The position numbers were made by a program, and so were the translations under genes. The notes beneath the pieces were generated by a model. That model was not told where the DNA came from. It made no database searches and saw nothing but the letters and a program-made list of their open reading frames with translations. A stretch of 64,000 bases of DNA from Spartobacteria bacterium LR76 (GTDB lineage: Bacteria > Verrucomicrobiota > Verrucomicrobiia > Chthoniobacterales > Terrimicrobiaceae): the NCBI GenBank assembly GCA_003054655.1, contig QAYZ01000016.1:434001-498000 (forward strand), in the 5' to 3' direction. Each line of letters starts with the position of its first letter. The first letter of the stretch is position 1. Below are positions 1 through 9,669 of this stretch, piece after piece.

Positions 1-551
1 CCCTCAGTGAGCGGGAGTTTCGACCGCTACGCCGCCAGATGCAGATGATCTTTCAGGATCCTTTTGGTTCGCTCAATCCGCGCCTCACCTGCGGCGCGAT
101 CATCGGCGAGGCACTGACGACGCACTTCAAAGACATGACGGCTGCCCAGCGGCGCGCCCGTGTCTCCGACCTGCTGACTCAGGTGGGGTTGAAGCCCGAG
201 ATGGCGTCACGGTATCCGCACGAGTTCAGCGGCGGCCAGCGGCAGCGCATCGGGATCGCCCGCGCCCTGGCCGTGGAACCCAAGTTCATCGTCTGCGATG
301 AAGCTGTGAGCGCGCTCGACGTGAGTGTGCAGGCGCAGATCGTCAATCTGCTCATGGATTTGCAGGAAAAACTCGGCATCGCCTACCTGTTCATCGCCCA
401 CGATCTCGCGGTGGTTCAGCATATCAGCGACCACGTGCTGGTCATGCACCATGGCCGTATCGTGGAGTCCGCCTCCTCCGACGAGATCTATTCACGCCCC
501 CAGCACGAATACACGAAAACCCTGCTGGCCGCCGTGCCGCAGCTTGCGTAA
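1..551 (+). CDS. Peptide ABC transporter ATP-binding protein, 3' part (DppF/OppF type)
   Basis: This is the carboxy-terminal part of an ABC ATPase; the frame is open from base 3 and the start and Walker A lie outside the window. Visible motifs are the Q-loop with the family-typical [11 protein letters not shown], the signature [14 protein letters not shown], Walker B ([10 protein letters not shown]) and the switch histidine in AHDLAVV. FQDP.GSLNPR is characteristic of the DppF/OppF subfamily, which energises di- and oligopeptide import at the inner face of the membrane. The carboxy-terminal zinc-binding-like tail common in this subfamily (CP..P..E.GH.VAC) is absent, since the protein ends shortly after [16 protein letters not shown]. 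rodA follows 15 bases downstream on the same strand, but no functional link is obvious. Confidence 0.9.
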   Translation, partial: LSEREFRPLRRQMQMIFQDPFGSLNPRLTCGAIIGEALTTHFKDMTAAQRRARVSDLLTQVGLKPEMASRYPHEFSGGQRQRIGIARALAVEPKFIVCDEAVSALDVSVQAQIVNLLMDLQEKLGIAYLFIAHDLAVVQHISDHVLVMHHGRIVESASSDEIYSRPQHEYTKTLLAAVPQLA

Positions 552-566
552 AGATTTTCCGCTTCG

Positions 567-1667
567 ATGCATCCTCTTCTCCGAAAGATTCTGGGCATGA
601 ACTGGTTCGTCATGTTGCTCATGACGGCCTTGATGGCCTACGGCGTCTACTCGATCTACAGTGCCACCTGGATGCGTAACGAGGCCTACTGGTCGTCTCA
701 ACTCATCTGGATCGGCATCTGTCTGCCAGTTTTCTTCGTTACCGCGCTGATCGACTACCGATGGATTCGCTTCGGCGCTGTGCCCATCTACGTGCTGGGT
801 ATCCTCGGGCTGGTGGCGACGATGGTGATCGGTGAGGAGCGCTATGGAGCGAAAAGCTGGCTCGATCTGAAGGTCATGAGCTTTCAACCCTCCCAGCTTG
901 CGATCGTGGCGGGCATCATGACCCTGGCGGTGTATCTGGAGGCGTCGCGCCGCACCATGCCCATCCTGCGCATCCTGGCCTGTGGAGCCATCGTCGGCGC
1001 TCCCTGGCTGATGATTCTCATCCAGCCGGATCTGGGTTCCTGCATCGTCTGGGTGCCGGTGCTCCTGGGTATGATGTTCATCGGCGGCATCCCGAAGCGC
1101 TGGCTCGCCGCCATGCTCATCGTCGGCGTGGCGCTGGTTCCGCTCGTGGTCCACTTTGGACTCAAGCCGTACCAGTACGCGCGTATCACCACTTTCCTGA
1201 ATCCCGACCTCGACCCTCAGGGCGATGGCTGGAATATCAACCAATCTCTCATCGCCATCGGCTCCGGCGGCTTTTATGGCAAGGGCTTCAAAGCTCCCAA
1301 TACCCAGAATGAGCTGGGTTTTCTTCCCGTCACCATCGTCCATAATGACTTCATCTTCTCCGTCATGGGAGAGCAGCATGGGTTCATCGGCGGCGTGATC
1401 CTCATCGGTGTCCTTGCTCTGCTTTTCGTGGGCATCCTGCACATCGGCATGGAGGCGAGTGATGATCTCGGGCGATTATTGTCGATCGGCATATTGCTGC
1501 TGCTGTTTACGCACACTTTCATGAACATCGGCATGACCATTTCCGTGACGCCGATCACCGGTTTGCCCCTGCCTTTTGTGAGCTATGGCGGATCATTCCT
1601 CCTGATCACTCTTTTCAGCATGGGACTCCTCCAGAGCATCTGGATTCACCGCAAGGTGGTGCGATAG
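567..1667 (+). CDS. rodA: Rod shape-determining peptidoglycan polymerase RodA
   Basis: A 366-residue polytopic membrane protein of the SEDS (shape, elongation, division, sporulation) family. RodA polymerises lipid II into glycan strands with a class B penicillin-binding protein during cell elongation. About ten hydrophobic segments are visible, starting with NWFVMLLMTALMAYGVYSIYSA. Family-typical stretches include GAKSWLDL, the GFLPVTIVHNDFIFSVMGEQ segment and the GLPLPFVSYGGS signature near the end. Length fits RodA (about 370) better than FtsW (about 400 or more). The partner PBP2 is not in the window. The 3' end overlaps, antiparallel, a frameshifted gene that comes from the murA side. Confidence 0.93.
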   Translation: MHPLLRKILGMNWFVMLLMTALMAYGVYSIYSATWMRNEAYWSSQLIWIGICLPVFFVTALIDYRWIRFGAVPIYVLGILGLVATMVIGEERYGAKSWLDLKVMSFQPSQLAIVAGIMTLAVYLEASRRTMPILRILACGAIVGAPWLMILIQPDLGSCIVWVPVLLGMMFIGGIPKRWLAAMLIVGVALVPLVVHFGLKPYQYARITTFLNPDLDPQGDGWNINQSLIAIGSGGFYGKGFKAPNTQNELGFLPVTIVHNDFIFSVMGEQHGFIGGVILIGVLALLFVGILHIGMEASDDLGRLLSIGILLLLFTHTFMNIGMTISVTPITGLPLPFVSYGGSFLLITLFSMGLLQSIWIHRKVVR

Positions 1668-2016
1668 TCTGATTCGCTGACCAACCCGACACGGTTTTCG
1701 CGAATGTTCCAACCCTTGGTTGGAAAGATGGGAATCAAGGCCGCAAGGAGCATTCCTACCACGGCAAGTCCGATGAAATGAATCGCTGTGGCGGAGAAGG
1801 CATTGTGCAGCCAGTTCTGCGAGTGGAATCTGGTATGAAATCCGCCGATTCGCTCCGGCAGCAGCTTGTGGCAGATCACATCGGTGAGCGCCCAGGCTGT
1901 GCGCCATCGAGGCTTGTCCAGGGCGCAAATGGCACTGAGTAAAGACGGCGAGTGCGGTACTCTCGTTCCTCCCAAGCCGCTCGAGCTTCGTCTCCGAACT
2001 CGGTATAGCCGCGCAC
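1646..2016 (-). pseudogene. Frameshifted small membrane-protein gene downstream of murA
   Basis: The murA-rodA gap holds what reads as one small gene split over two frames. A GTG at 2016, 12 bases after the murA stop, opens a natural-looking frame (residues GYTEFGDEARAAWEEREYR...YSVPFA). It reaches a CCC run at 1923-1921 and then runs into a stop about 50 bases on. In the adjacent frame coding continues with LDKPRWRTAWALTDVICHKL, then HSQNWLHNAFSATAIHF, a hydrophobic segment (IGLAVVGMLLAALIPIF) and a TGA at 1648-1646. One extra C in the CCC run would join the halves (VPFA-P-LDKPRW) into about 122 residues with one membrane segment. I do not recognise the family. It could be a true pseudogene, a homopolymer sequencing error or, less likely, a programmed shift. 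Confidence 0.5.
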
Positions 2017-2028
2017 GGAAGGAGAATT

Positions 2029-3280
<1,252 letters not shown>

Positions 3281-3288
<8 letters not shown>

Positions 3289-4108
3289 AACTCGCGAAGA
3301 CGAAACGTTCTATACCTTGATAGTCGGGACGTACGGTGATGTCCCGATAATTGTTCCCGGAGAACAACTCGCATACGAGGGCTGCCTGGCCGTGTCCGAT
3401 TTCCAGGCCGATGCGTCCTCCGGTGTTGAGATGAGCAGGCGCGGCGACGATGAGCCGCCGGATGATGTCGAGGCCGTCCGGGCCGCCGTCCAGCGCGGAA
3501 ACAGGATCAAACTGCACCTCGCGTTGCAGGCCAGGGATTTCGCCCGCCGGAATGTACGGCAGGTTGGCCAGGATCAGATCAAAAGGTACTCCCTCCGAAG
3601 GAAGCACGTCGGCCTGAGAAAAATGCACTTTGGCTCCCAGCTTCTCCGCATTTTCGCGGGCGAGGCTCAAGGCTTCCGAATGGAGATCGATGGCAAAGAC
3701 CTCCGCATCGGGAAACTCCAGCGCGAAGGTGACGGCGATCACGCCGCTGCCCGTGCCGATATCGAGGACGCGGGCGGGCTTGGGATATTGCATGGCAAAC
3801 TCGATGAGCTGCTCGGTCTCGGGGCGGGGAATCAGCGCACGGCCATCGCAAATGAAGGTATGGCCAAAAAACTCCGCCGTCCCGAGCAGATGTTGCAACG
3901 GCTTGCCCTGGACGCGCTGGCGGACCAGCTCGCGCAGCGGGGCGCGATCCGCATCGCTCAGGGGACGGTCAAACTCGAGGTAAAGGTCGAGGCGTTTCTT
4001 GCCGAGCGTGTGGGCGAGCAGATGCTCGGCATTGAGACGCGGGCTCTCAACGGAATGCTTGCCGAGGTAATCCGCGGCGGCCGTGAGAGTTTCCAGGACG
4101 GTCATCAC
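3281..4108 (-). CDS. prmC: Release factor glutamine N5-methyltransferase PrmC
   Basis: A 275-residue SAM-dependent methyltransferase that modifies the GGQ glutamine of class I release factors. An N-terminal helical substrate-binding domain (about 1-80) is followed by the Rossmann domain: RPETE at 95-99, motif I DIGTGSG at 116-122 and an acidic ribose-binding residue in AIDLH. The catalytic tetrapeptide, NPPY in most family members, reads NLPY here (182-185); the asparagine and tyrosine are kept. The gene overlaps prfA, its substrate gene, by ATGA at 4105-4108, and overlaps the murA start by 8 bases. The prfA-prmC pairing is widespread in bacteria and supports the assignment. Confidence 0.95.
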
Positions 4109-5184
4109 GCCTCGTTCTGGGCGTCCTTCAGGCGCTGCTCCATGTCACTGGCGAGCAGGGACTCGATCATTTCCTTGATGTCGCCTTCGATGAAGCGATC
4201 GAGACTCTTCAAGGTCATATCGATGCGATGATCGGTCACGCGATTTTGCGGGAAATTGTAGGTGCGGATTTTCTCCTCGCGCCCGCCGCCGCCGATGAGT
4301 TCTTTGCGATGGGCGGAGTATTTTTCCTCCTCCACGCGTCGTTTGTCTTCGAGGAGGCGGGAGCGCATGATTTGCAGCGCGCGCTCCTTGTTCTGCTGCT
4401 GGCTGCGTCCATCCTGGCATCGCACGATGCGGCCCGTGGGAATGTGCAGGATCTGGACGGCGGAGTCTGTCGTATTGACTCCCTGGCCGCCGGGACCGCC
4501 TGCACGGCAAACCTCGATGCGGAGGTCTTCCATCTTCAATTCCACGTCAACCTCTTCGGCCTCGGGGAGCACGGCGACGGTGGCGGTGGAAGTATGGATG
4601 CGCCCCTGCGCCTCGGTGGCGGGCACACGCTGGACGCGATGCACGCCAGACTCATAGCGCATCTTGCGAAACACGCCTTCGCCGGAGAGGCGGAAGGTGA
4701 TTTCCTTCAAACCGCCCAGGTCGGCTTCGCTGGTATCCATCACCTCGATTTTGAGGTTGTTCGCTTCGGCAAAGCGCACGTACATGCGATAGAGGTCGGC
4801 GGCAAAGAGCGCTGCCTCCGTTCCGCCTGTGCCGGCGCGGATTTCCACGATGGCGTCGCGATCTTCATCCGGCTCAGGCGGGAGGAGAGCGATCTGGAGA
4901 CGCTTTTCCAACTCGGGAAGCTTCTGCTCCAGCTCGGGCAACTCGGCCTGCGCCATCTCGGCGATCTCGACGTCATTGTCGGATGCGAGTTCGCGATTCT
5001 CCGCGATCTGCTGCTCGATGCGACGGCATTCGTCCGCGATGCTGAGGAGTTCCTTGAGCCGTGCGTGTTCGCGGAGGATTTCCCGGGCTTTCGCGGGATC
5101 GTCATACAACGACCCACTCGTCACCGCGCTTTCAAGTTCCTCGAAGCGGGCGCGCTTTTTTTCGATCAATCCGGAGAAGTCCAC
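4105..5184 (-). CDS. prfA: Peptide chain release factor 1 (RF1)
   Basis: A 359-residue class I release factor that recognises UAA and UAG and triggers peptidyl-tRNA hydrolysis on the ribosome. The codon-recognition tripeptide is PAT (residues 188-190, in RVPATEAQGRIHTS), which identifies RF1 rather than RF2 (SPF). The catalytic GGQ is at 232-234 in AGGPGGQGVNTTDSAVQ. Length matches E. coli RF1 (360). It lies between rpmE and prmC in the classic rpmE-prfA-prmC order. A strong intrinsic-terminator-like hairpin sits in the 80 bases between rpmE and prfA, so prfA may be partly uncoupled from rpmE by termination or attenuation. Confidence 0.97.
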   Translation of the reverse strand: MDFSGLIEKKRARFEELESAVTSGSLYDDPAKAREILREHARLKELLSIADECRRIEQQIAENRELASDNDVEIAEMAQAELPELEQKLPELEKRLQIALLPPEPDEDRDAIVEIRAGTGGTEAALFAADLYRMYVRFAEANNLKIEVMDTSEADLGGLKEITFRLSGEGVFRKMRYESGVHRVQRVPATEAQGRIHTSTATVAVLPEAEEVDVELKMEDLRIEVCRAGGPGGQGVNTTDSAVQILHIPTGRIVRCQDGRSQQQNKERALQIMRSRLLEDKRRVEEEKYSAHRKELIGGGGREEKIRTYNFPQNRVTDHRIDMTLKSLDRFIEGDIKEMIESLLASDMEQRLKDAQNEA

Positions 5185-5203
5185 AGCAGTACGATTGGGA
5201 TGT

Positions 5204-5248
5204 AAAAACGCGAAACGGTGATGGCGCTTTGGGCGCTATCACCGTTTC
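5204..5248 (-). terminator. Intrinsic terminator or attenuator between rpmE and prfA
   Basis: Read on the minus strand, GAAACGGTGATAGCGC pairs with GCGCCATCACCGTTTC across a 5-base loop (arms 5248-5233 and 5227-5212, one non-canonical pair). It is followed by GCG and five T residues (5208-5204). The hairpin begins about 17 bases after the rpmE stop and ends 20 bases before the prfA start. It can act as the rpmE terminator with read-through into prfA-prmC-murA. Confidence 0.8.
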
Positions 5249-5264
5249 TTGCGGGAGGGGAAAT

Positions 5265-5501
5265 CTAGGCTTTCTTGCCCGGCTTGAGAGCGCGTGCAGC
5301 GCGCACCGTGCCGTAGCGGCGCTTGAATTTGTCAACGCGTCCAGCCGTGTCGACGAATTTCTGTTCGCCGGTGAAAAAGGGATGGCAAGCCGCGCAAATA
5401 CCGATTTTGATGTTGTCGCGCGTAGAACGCGTGCGATACGCCGCACCGCAAGCGCAAGTGATAACGGTCTCGACGTAGTTGGGATGGATATCTGCCTTCA
5501 T
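5265..5501 (-). CDS. rpmE: 50S ribosomal protein L31 (zinc-binding form)
   Basis: A 78-residue large-subunit protein. Four cysteines at 16, 18, 36 and 39 (TCACG and CAACHPF) are the ligands of the zinc-containing C+ form, as opposed to the zinc-free YkgM-like paralogue. The family core is clear: KADIHP at the start, [23 protein letters not shown] in the middle, and a basic tail. L31 bridges the ribosomal subunits. The gene opens the rpmE-prfA-prmC-murA unit; a terminator hairpin follows its stop. Confidence 0.97.
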   Translation of the reverse strand: MKADIHPNYVETVITCACGAAYRTRSTRDNIKIGICAACHPFFTGEQKFVDTAGRVDKFKRRYGTVRAARALKPGKKA

Positions 5502-5505
5502 TTCA

Positions 5506-6915
5506 GTGGAAACGAGCCAATTTAGTCAAAATCCCTCCGGACGCAATCTCGAAAAAAACCCAATTCTCGCGAGGTGGTCGGAAATCGTGAGGCGGATGGG
5601 GCCGAAACCGGCCATTTTTTCTCCGGATGGCAAGGTCTTGCGGACTTTTGACGAGGTGGAAAAGGAGGCTCGATTCTGGGGCGGCCGACTGGGCTTTCTC
5701 CCCCCGAGATCCGTGGTTTCCTGCCAGATTGGGAATGCTCCGGAGTTCTTTTCCTTCCTGCTCGCCTGCTGGCGGGCGGACTACTGTTTCCTGCCCTTTG
5801 ACCTGGAACTTGCTAGAGACCGTCGGGACAAGCTGGAAAAAGTCTGTGGCGTCACGATGCGGATGGAGAATGCCAAATCCGGCCAGCGCCTCGTCCCGGT
5901 CAATAATTCCGCCACCTCGCTGATGGCGGCCGACATGCTTAAGGTGACATCGGGCAGTGCCGGGGAGCCGAAGGCGATCCGCTTTTCCTGCGCCCAGTTG
6001 CTGGCCGATTGCGACAATATCTGCGAGACGATGGGAATCGGCGAGGGGGACGTGAATTACGGTGCCATAGCGTTTTCGCACTCCTATGGCTTTAGTAATC
6101 TGGTGACTCCCTTGCTGTGCTGCGGGGTGCCCGTGGTCGTCGCTCGCGACATGATGCCACATGCCCTGCGAGATGGGCTGGCTGCCTCTGGCTCGACGGT
6201 ATTTCCCGGTGTGCCTGCGCTGTTCCGGGCGCTGAGTGCGGTGGGGCCGGGAAGCGCGAAGCCGCGTCTCTGCATCTCCGCCGGGGCACCGCTCACACCG
6301 GAAATCGCAGCCAGATTTGCGGAGACATGGCAGACCAGGATACACACCTTTTATGGAGCCTCGGAATGCGGGGGGATATGCTACGATGCGTCGGGAGATT
6401 CCGGTATCGAAGCGGGATTTGTCGGCGATGCGATGCGCGGCGTCACCTTGGAACTGATGGAAGACGGAGAACCCTCCCGCGCCACAGTGATCAGCAAGGC
6501 GGTGGGAAAGGGGTATCATCCCGCCCGACCCGGCGAGGACTTCGGCGGGCAATACGTTCCCGGGGATTTGTTGGAAAGAGGCGCTGGAGGGTATCGGATC
6601 TGCGGACGCGTATCGGATTTCATCAACGTGGCCGGGCGCAAGGTGAATCCTGTTGAAATCGAGCAGGTGCTCGGGGCCTTGCCGGAGGTGGAGACCGTCG
6701 TGGTGGTCGGGCTGCCGGCTGGCTCCCGGGGGGAGGAGATCGGGGTGTGTTACGTAGGCCGGGCGGAAATTGACGCCCTGCGCAAGGGGTGCGCCCGCAT
6801 CCTGCCTTCCTGGCAGGTGCCTCGGCATTGGCTGCGGCTGGAGGAAATGCCGATTAACTCCCGAGGCAAGATCAGCCGTGCCGACCTGCGCAGGAAGCTG
6901 CTAGCCGAAGGATAG
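5506..6915 (+). CDS. AMP-dependent adenylate-forming ligase (acyl-CoA synthetase-like)
   Basis: An ANL-superfamily adenylating enzyme that activates a carboxylate with ATP; the substrate cannot be told. Core motifs are complete: the phosphate loop [11 protein letters not shown], the aromatic/acidic YGASECGG motif, [17 protein letters not shown] with the hinge aspartate/arginine region, [13 protein letters not shown], and the terminal catalytic lysine in [13 protein letters not shown]. At about 470 residues it is shorter than typical long-chain acyl-CoA ligases. The start is uncertain. An ATG at 5479 would lie inside rpmE, GTG 5506 keeps the conserved NPILARW helix, and ATG 5596 would leave a promoter-sized gap but lose it. 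It heads a same-strand series with the TPR-AAA gene 45 bases downstream. Confidence 0.85.
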   Translation: METSQFSQNPSGRNLEKNPILARWSEIVRRMGPKPAIFSPDGKVLRTFDEVEKEARFWGGRLGFLPPRSVVSCQIGNAPEFFSFLLACWRADYCFLPFDLELARDRRDKLEKVCGVTMRMENAKSGQRLVPVNNSATSLMAADMLKVTSGSAGEPKAIRFSCAQLLADCDNICETMGIGEGDVNYGAIAFSHSYGFSNLVTPLLCCGVPVVVARDMMPHALRDGLAASGSTVFPGVPALFRALSAVGPGSAKPRLCISAGAPLTPEIAARFAETWQTRIHTFYGASECGGICYDASGDSGIEAGFVGDAMRGVTLELMEDGEPSRATVISKAVGKGYHPARPGEDFGGQYVPGDLLERGAGGYRICGRVSDFINVAGRKVNPVEIEQVLGALPEVETVVVVGLPAGSRGEEIGVCYVGRAEIDALRKGCARILPSWQVPRHWLRLEEMPINSRGKISRADLRRKLLAEG

Positions 6916-6960
6916 CCGGATTTCGATTTACTCAGGAAGGGGCTTTCGTACGTTACGCCC

Positions 6961-8346
6961 ATGTCCCAACTGGAATCCCTCCGAGAAGCGGCCCGCGTGT
7001 CGCCCGACAACATCCCTTTGCAGATGCTGTTTGGAGAGGCTTGTCTTAACGAGTTCGCCGCCGACGAAGCCCTGGGAGCATTCCAGCATGTTCTCCGTCT
7101 GAATCCCTCCCATCCCGAGGCGCGCATCGGACTTGCCCGGGCCTTGCATCACACGGGCAGGACTTCCGAAGCAGTCGTGAGACTGGAGGCCCTCGTGGCC
7201 GAGCGTCCGGAGTTGTCGGCAGCATGGTTGCACCTGAGCCGGTTCCTCATGGCGGAAGGCCTGAGAGACCAGGCGAGGACGTGCTATGAGAAGAGTCTCG
7301 TCCTGCCTGGAGGCTTGCCGGATGCTGCGCTCGAGCAGGAGCTTTATCTCCGGGGAGGGGCGGAAAAGCCGTCCGCTGACAGCAGTCGACTGGGCCGTGT
7401 CACCAGCGAAGGGTGGGAGACGCCGGTTGATTCCGGTGATTCCGGATTTCCAAGCGGTTCGCCTGGCGATGGTTTTGATGCCGTCGAACAACCCGACCTG
7501 AGCTTTGAAGACATCGGCGGCATGGAGCCGGTCAAGGAAGAGATCCGGATGAAGATCATTTATCCGTTGAAGAATCCCGACCTGTTTCGCGCCTACGGCA
7601 AAAAGGCGGGAGGCGGTGTGCTGCTCTACGGGCCTCCTGGTTGCGGCAAGACGCTCATCAGCCGGGCCACGGCGGGCGAAATCGAGGCGAATTTTCTCTC
7701 CATCGGCATCCACCAGATCCTCGAACTCTACATCGGGGAAAGTGAGAAAAACCTGCATAAGCTCTTCGAGTTGGCGCGGGATAATGCGCCCGCCATCCTC
7801 TTTTTTGACGAGGTGGACGCTCTGGCTGCGGATCGCCGCGACCTGCGCAAAAGCGCGGGACGGACATTGATCAATCAGTTCCTCGCTGAGATGGATGGCA
7901 ATGTCGCCTCCAATGATGGCCTGCTCATCCTCGGTGCCACGAATGCTCCGTGGCATATCGACCCGGCATTTCGGCGGCCGGGGCGCTTTGATCGCATTCT
8001 CTTTGTGCCGCCGCCGGATGAGGGTGCGCGGGAGGCGATCATTTCGATCCTCGCCAAGGGGAAGCCCGTTTCGCAGCTCGACGCACGTGCCCTCGCGCAA
8101 AAGACCAGGGATTTCTCCGGCGCAGACCTGAAGGCGATTTTTGACACGGCGGTCGAGCGCAGCCTCGCCCAGGCGATGAAGCAGGGGCAGGTGGTGCCGA
8201 TCACGCAGCGCGATCTCATAGAGGTCGCAAAATCCATCAGGCCCTCCACTCAGGCGTGGTTTGAGAGTGCAAAGAACTACGCGCTCTACTCAAATCAAGG
8301 CGGCTTTTACAACGACGTGCTAGCCTTTCTGGGGATCAAGAAATGA
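6961..8346 (+). CDS. TPR-AAA+ ATPase (Cdc48/FtsH-like single AAA module)
   Basis: A 461-residue cytoplasmic protein with two parts. Residues 1-130 are TPR-like helical pairs (PDNIPLQMLFGEACLNE, FQHVLRLNPSHPEARIGLARAL), followed by a linker rich in serine, glycine and aspartate (about 135-175). Residues 180-440 form one AAA+ module: SFEDIGGMEPVKEEI, Walker A GPPGCGKT (224-231), pore-loop aromatic YIG (257-259), Walker B ILFFDEVD (279-286) and arginine fingers in RRPGRFDR (338-345). Conserved pore and finger residues suggest a hexameric substrate-threading or remodelling ATPase. No protease domain is fused, so it is not FtsH. The TPR part presumably selects substrates. It overlaps the next TPR gene by ATGA. 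Function unknown. Confidence 0.88.
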   Translation: MSQLESLREAARVSPDNIPLQMLFGEACLNEFAADEALGAFQHVLRLNPSHPEARIGLARALHHTGRTSEAVVRLEALVAERPELSAAWLHLSRFLMAEGLRDQARTCYEKSLVLPGGLPDAALEQELYLRGGAEKPSADSSRLGRVTSEGWETPVDSGDSGFPSGSPGDGFDAVEQPDLSFEDIGGMEPVKEEIRMKIIYPLKNPDLFRAYGKKAGGGVLLYGPPGCGKTLISRATAGEIEANFLSIGIHQILELYIGESEKNLHKLFELARDNAPAILFFDEVDALAADRRDLRKSAGRTLINQFLAEMDGNVASNDGLLILGATNAPWHIDPAFRRPGRFDRILFVPPPDEGAREAIISILAKGKPVSQLDARALAQKTRDFSGADLKAIFDTAVERSLAQAMKQGQVVPITQRDLIEVAKSIRPSTQAWFESAKNYALYSNQGGFYNDVLAFLGIKK

Positions 8347-9599
8347 CGCCCGACTCCTCCGCCGCCCAACGCGGTTTGATTTTCATCCAGCAGGGCCGCT
8401 ATCGCGATGCCGAGAAGTATCTGCGCGAGGCATTGTCCTCCGATCCGAACAACCCGGCGACATTGTATTACCTCGCTCTGTGCGAGCTGAATCAAGGCAG
8501 GCCGGGAGAGGCTCGGGAGACGATTGAACGAGCTCTGGCCATGGGGCCGGAGGTGGATGGATTCCACGCCTTGCGGGCTTTGTGCCTCCTGCAGATGGGC
8601 AAGCTTGATGAGGCGATGGCATCGGCGAATGAAGCAGTGCGCCTCGGGCCGGACTCCGACTTTGCCTTTGTTGCCATGGCCTCGATTCATCTTGCGAAAA
8701 AGCGGTGGTTCGAGGCGGAAACGGCGGCACGCAAAGCCCTAGATCTCAATCCCGAGAACTCCAACGCATCCAATATCCTCACGACGGCTCTGCGCATGCA
8801 GAACCGCCTTGAAGAAAGCGCCGACCGCGTCGCGTATTCGCTCCAGCAGGACCCGGAGAATCCCGATAACCACGTTTCCGCGGGCTGGACGGCCCTGCAT
8901 CAAGGCAAGGTCAAGAAGGCGGAGGAGCATTTCCTGGAGGCGCTGCGTCTGGAGCCGGGCAACGACCAGGCCAAGGACGGGTTGAAGGAAGCATTCAAGT
9001 CCCGATCCATTATTTACCGGGGGTACCTGCAGTACTGCTTCTTCATGCAGAGGCTCACCACCGCGAACCAATGGCTGATCATCATCGGGCTGCTGGTTGG
9101 CGTGAGACTGGCGCGAGCCTACCTGCCTCTGGCGATTGCGACATTTGTCATCGGTTTGTATTTCCTGCTGGTGCTCTGGGTCCATGTGGCCCGGCCTGTG
9201 GGAAACCTGCAACTCATGCTCGACCGGTTTGCCCGTCATGCCCTGAGCCGCGGCGAGCGCTGGGAGGCCTGTCTGGCCGGAGGAGCGGTGGTGATCGGTG
9301 CTCCCTTGTTTTTTATCGGTTCCATCGGCGGATTTCTGAATCCCCTGATCATTGGCTCGGCCTTGACCTCGGCGGCGTTTCCCCTGGCCTACATCTTCAC
9401 GAATCGATCCCGGGCCGGGCAGGCGGTGTTTGGCCTTGCCGCCATCGGGGCGCTGGTTTGCGGCGGGCTGGCTTACCTGTCGTTTTCTTTCGGACAACCA
9501 CCCAGCCAGCAGGGACCTGAGTACCTGCTCGCCTCGGCCATTATTGCGATGGCGGTGACGTGGCTCTGCAATATTCCGGCCCTCAATCGCCGGTGGTAG
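8343..9599 (+). CDS. TPR protein with C-terminal membrane domain
   Basis: A 418-residue protein. The first about 220 residues are TPR repeats, e.g. GLIFIQQGRYRDAEKYLREA, NPATLYYLALCELNQGRPGE and AGWTALHQGKVKKAEEHFLE. The remainder holds about five hydrophobic segments, including LIIIGLLVGVRLARAYLPL, AVVIGAPLFFIGSIGGF and ASAIIAMAVTWLCNIPAL. It lacks a signal peptide, so the TPR part most likely faces the cytoplasm. The start codon overlaps the stop of the TPR-AAA gene (ATGA, 8343-8346), indicating coupled translation and probably a joint role, for example as the membrane receptor of the ATPase. That role is inference. Confidence 0.8.
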   Translation: MTPDSSAAQRGLIFIQQGRYRDAEKYLREALSSDPNNPATLYYLALCELNQGRPGEARETIERALAMGPEVDGFHALRALCLLQMGKLDEAMASANEAVRLGPDSDFAFVAMASIHLAKKRWFEAETAARKALDLNPENSNASNILTTALRMQNRLEESADRVAYSLQQDPENPDNHVSAGWTALHQGKVKKAEEHFLEALRLEPGNDQAKDGLKEAFKSRSIIYRGYLQYCFFMQRLTTANQWLIIIGLLVGVRLARAYLPLAIATFVIGLYFLLVLWVHVARPVGNLQLMLDRFARHALSRGERWEACLAGGAVVIGAPLFFIGSIGGFLNPLIIGSALTSAAFPLAYIFTNRSRAGQAVFGLAAIGALVCGGLAYLSFSFGQPPSQQGPEYLLASAIIAMAVTWLCNIPALNRRW

Positions 9600-9669
9600 G
9601 GGGAAGGAAGGGAACCTTCCTCCTTGCACCCTGTGAATAACCGGATATACTTGACCTCCCCAGCTGCCT

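Noticed and set aside
492-1442. A 316-residue minus-strand open frame opposite rodA
   Set aside because: Hydrophilic low-complexity mirror of membrane-protein codons; rodA is unambiguous.
9600-9640. Terminator between the two TPR genes (GGAAGG/CCTTCC hairpin)
   Set aside because: The stem is short and imperfect and there is no T-run after it.
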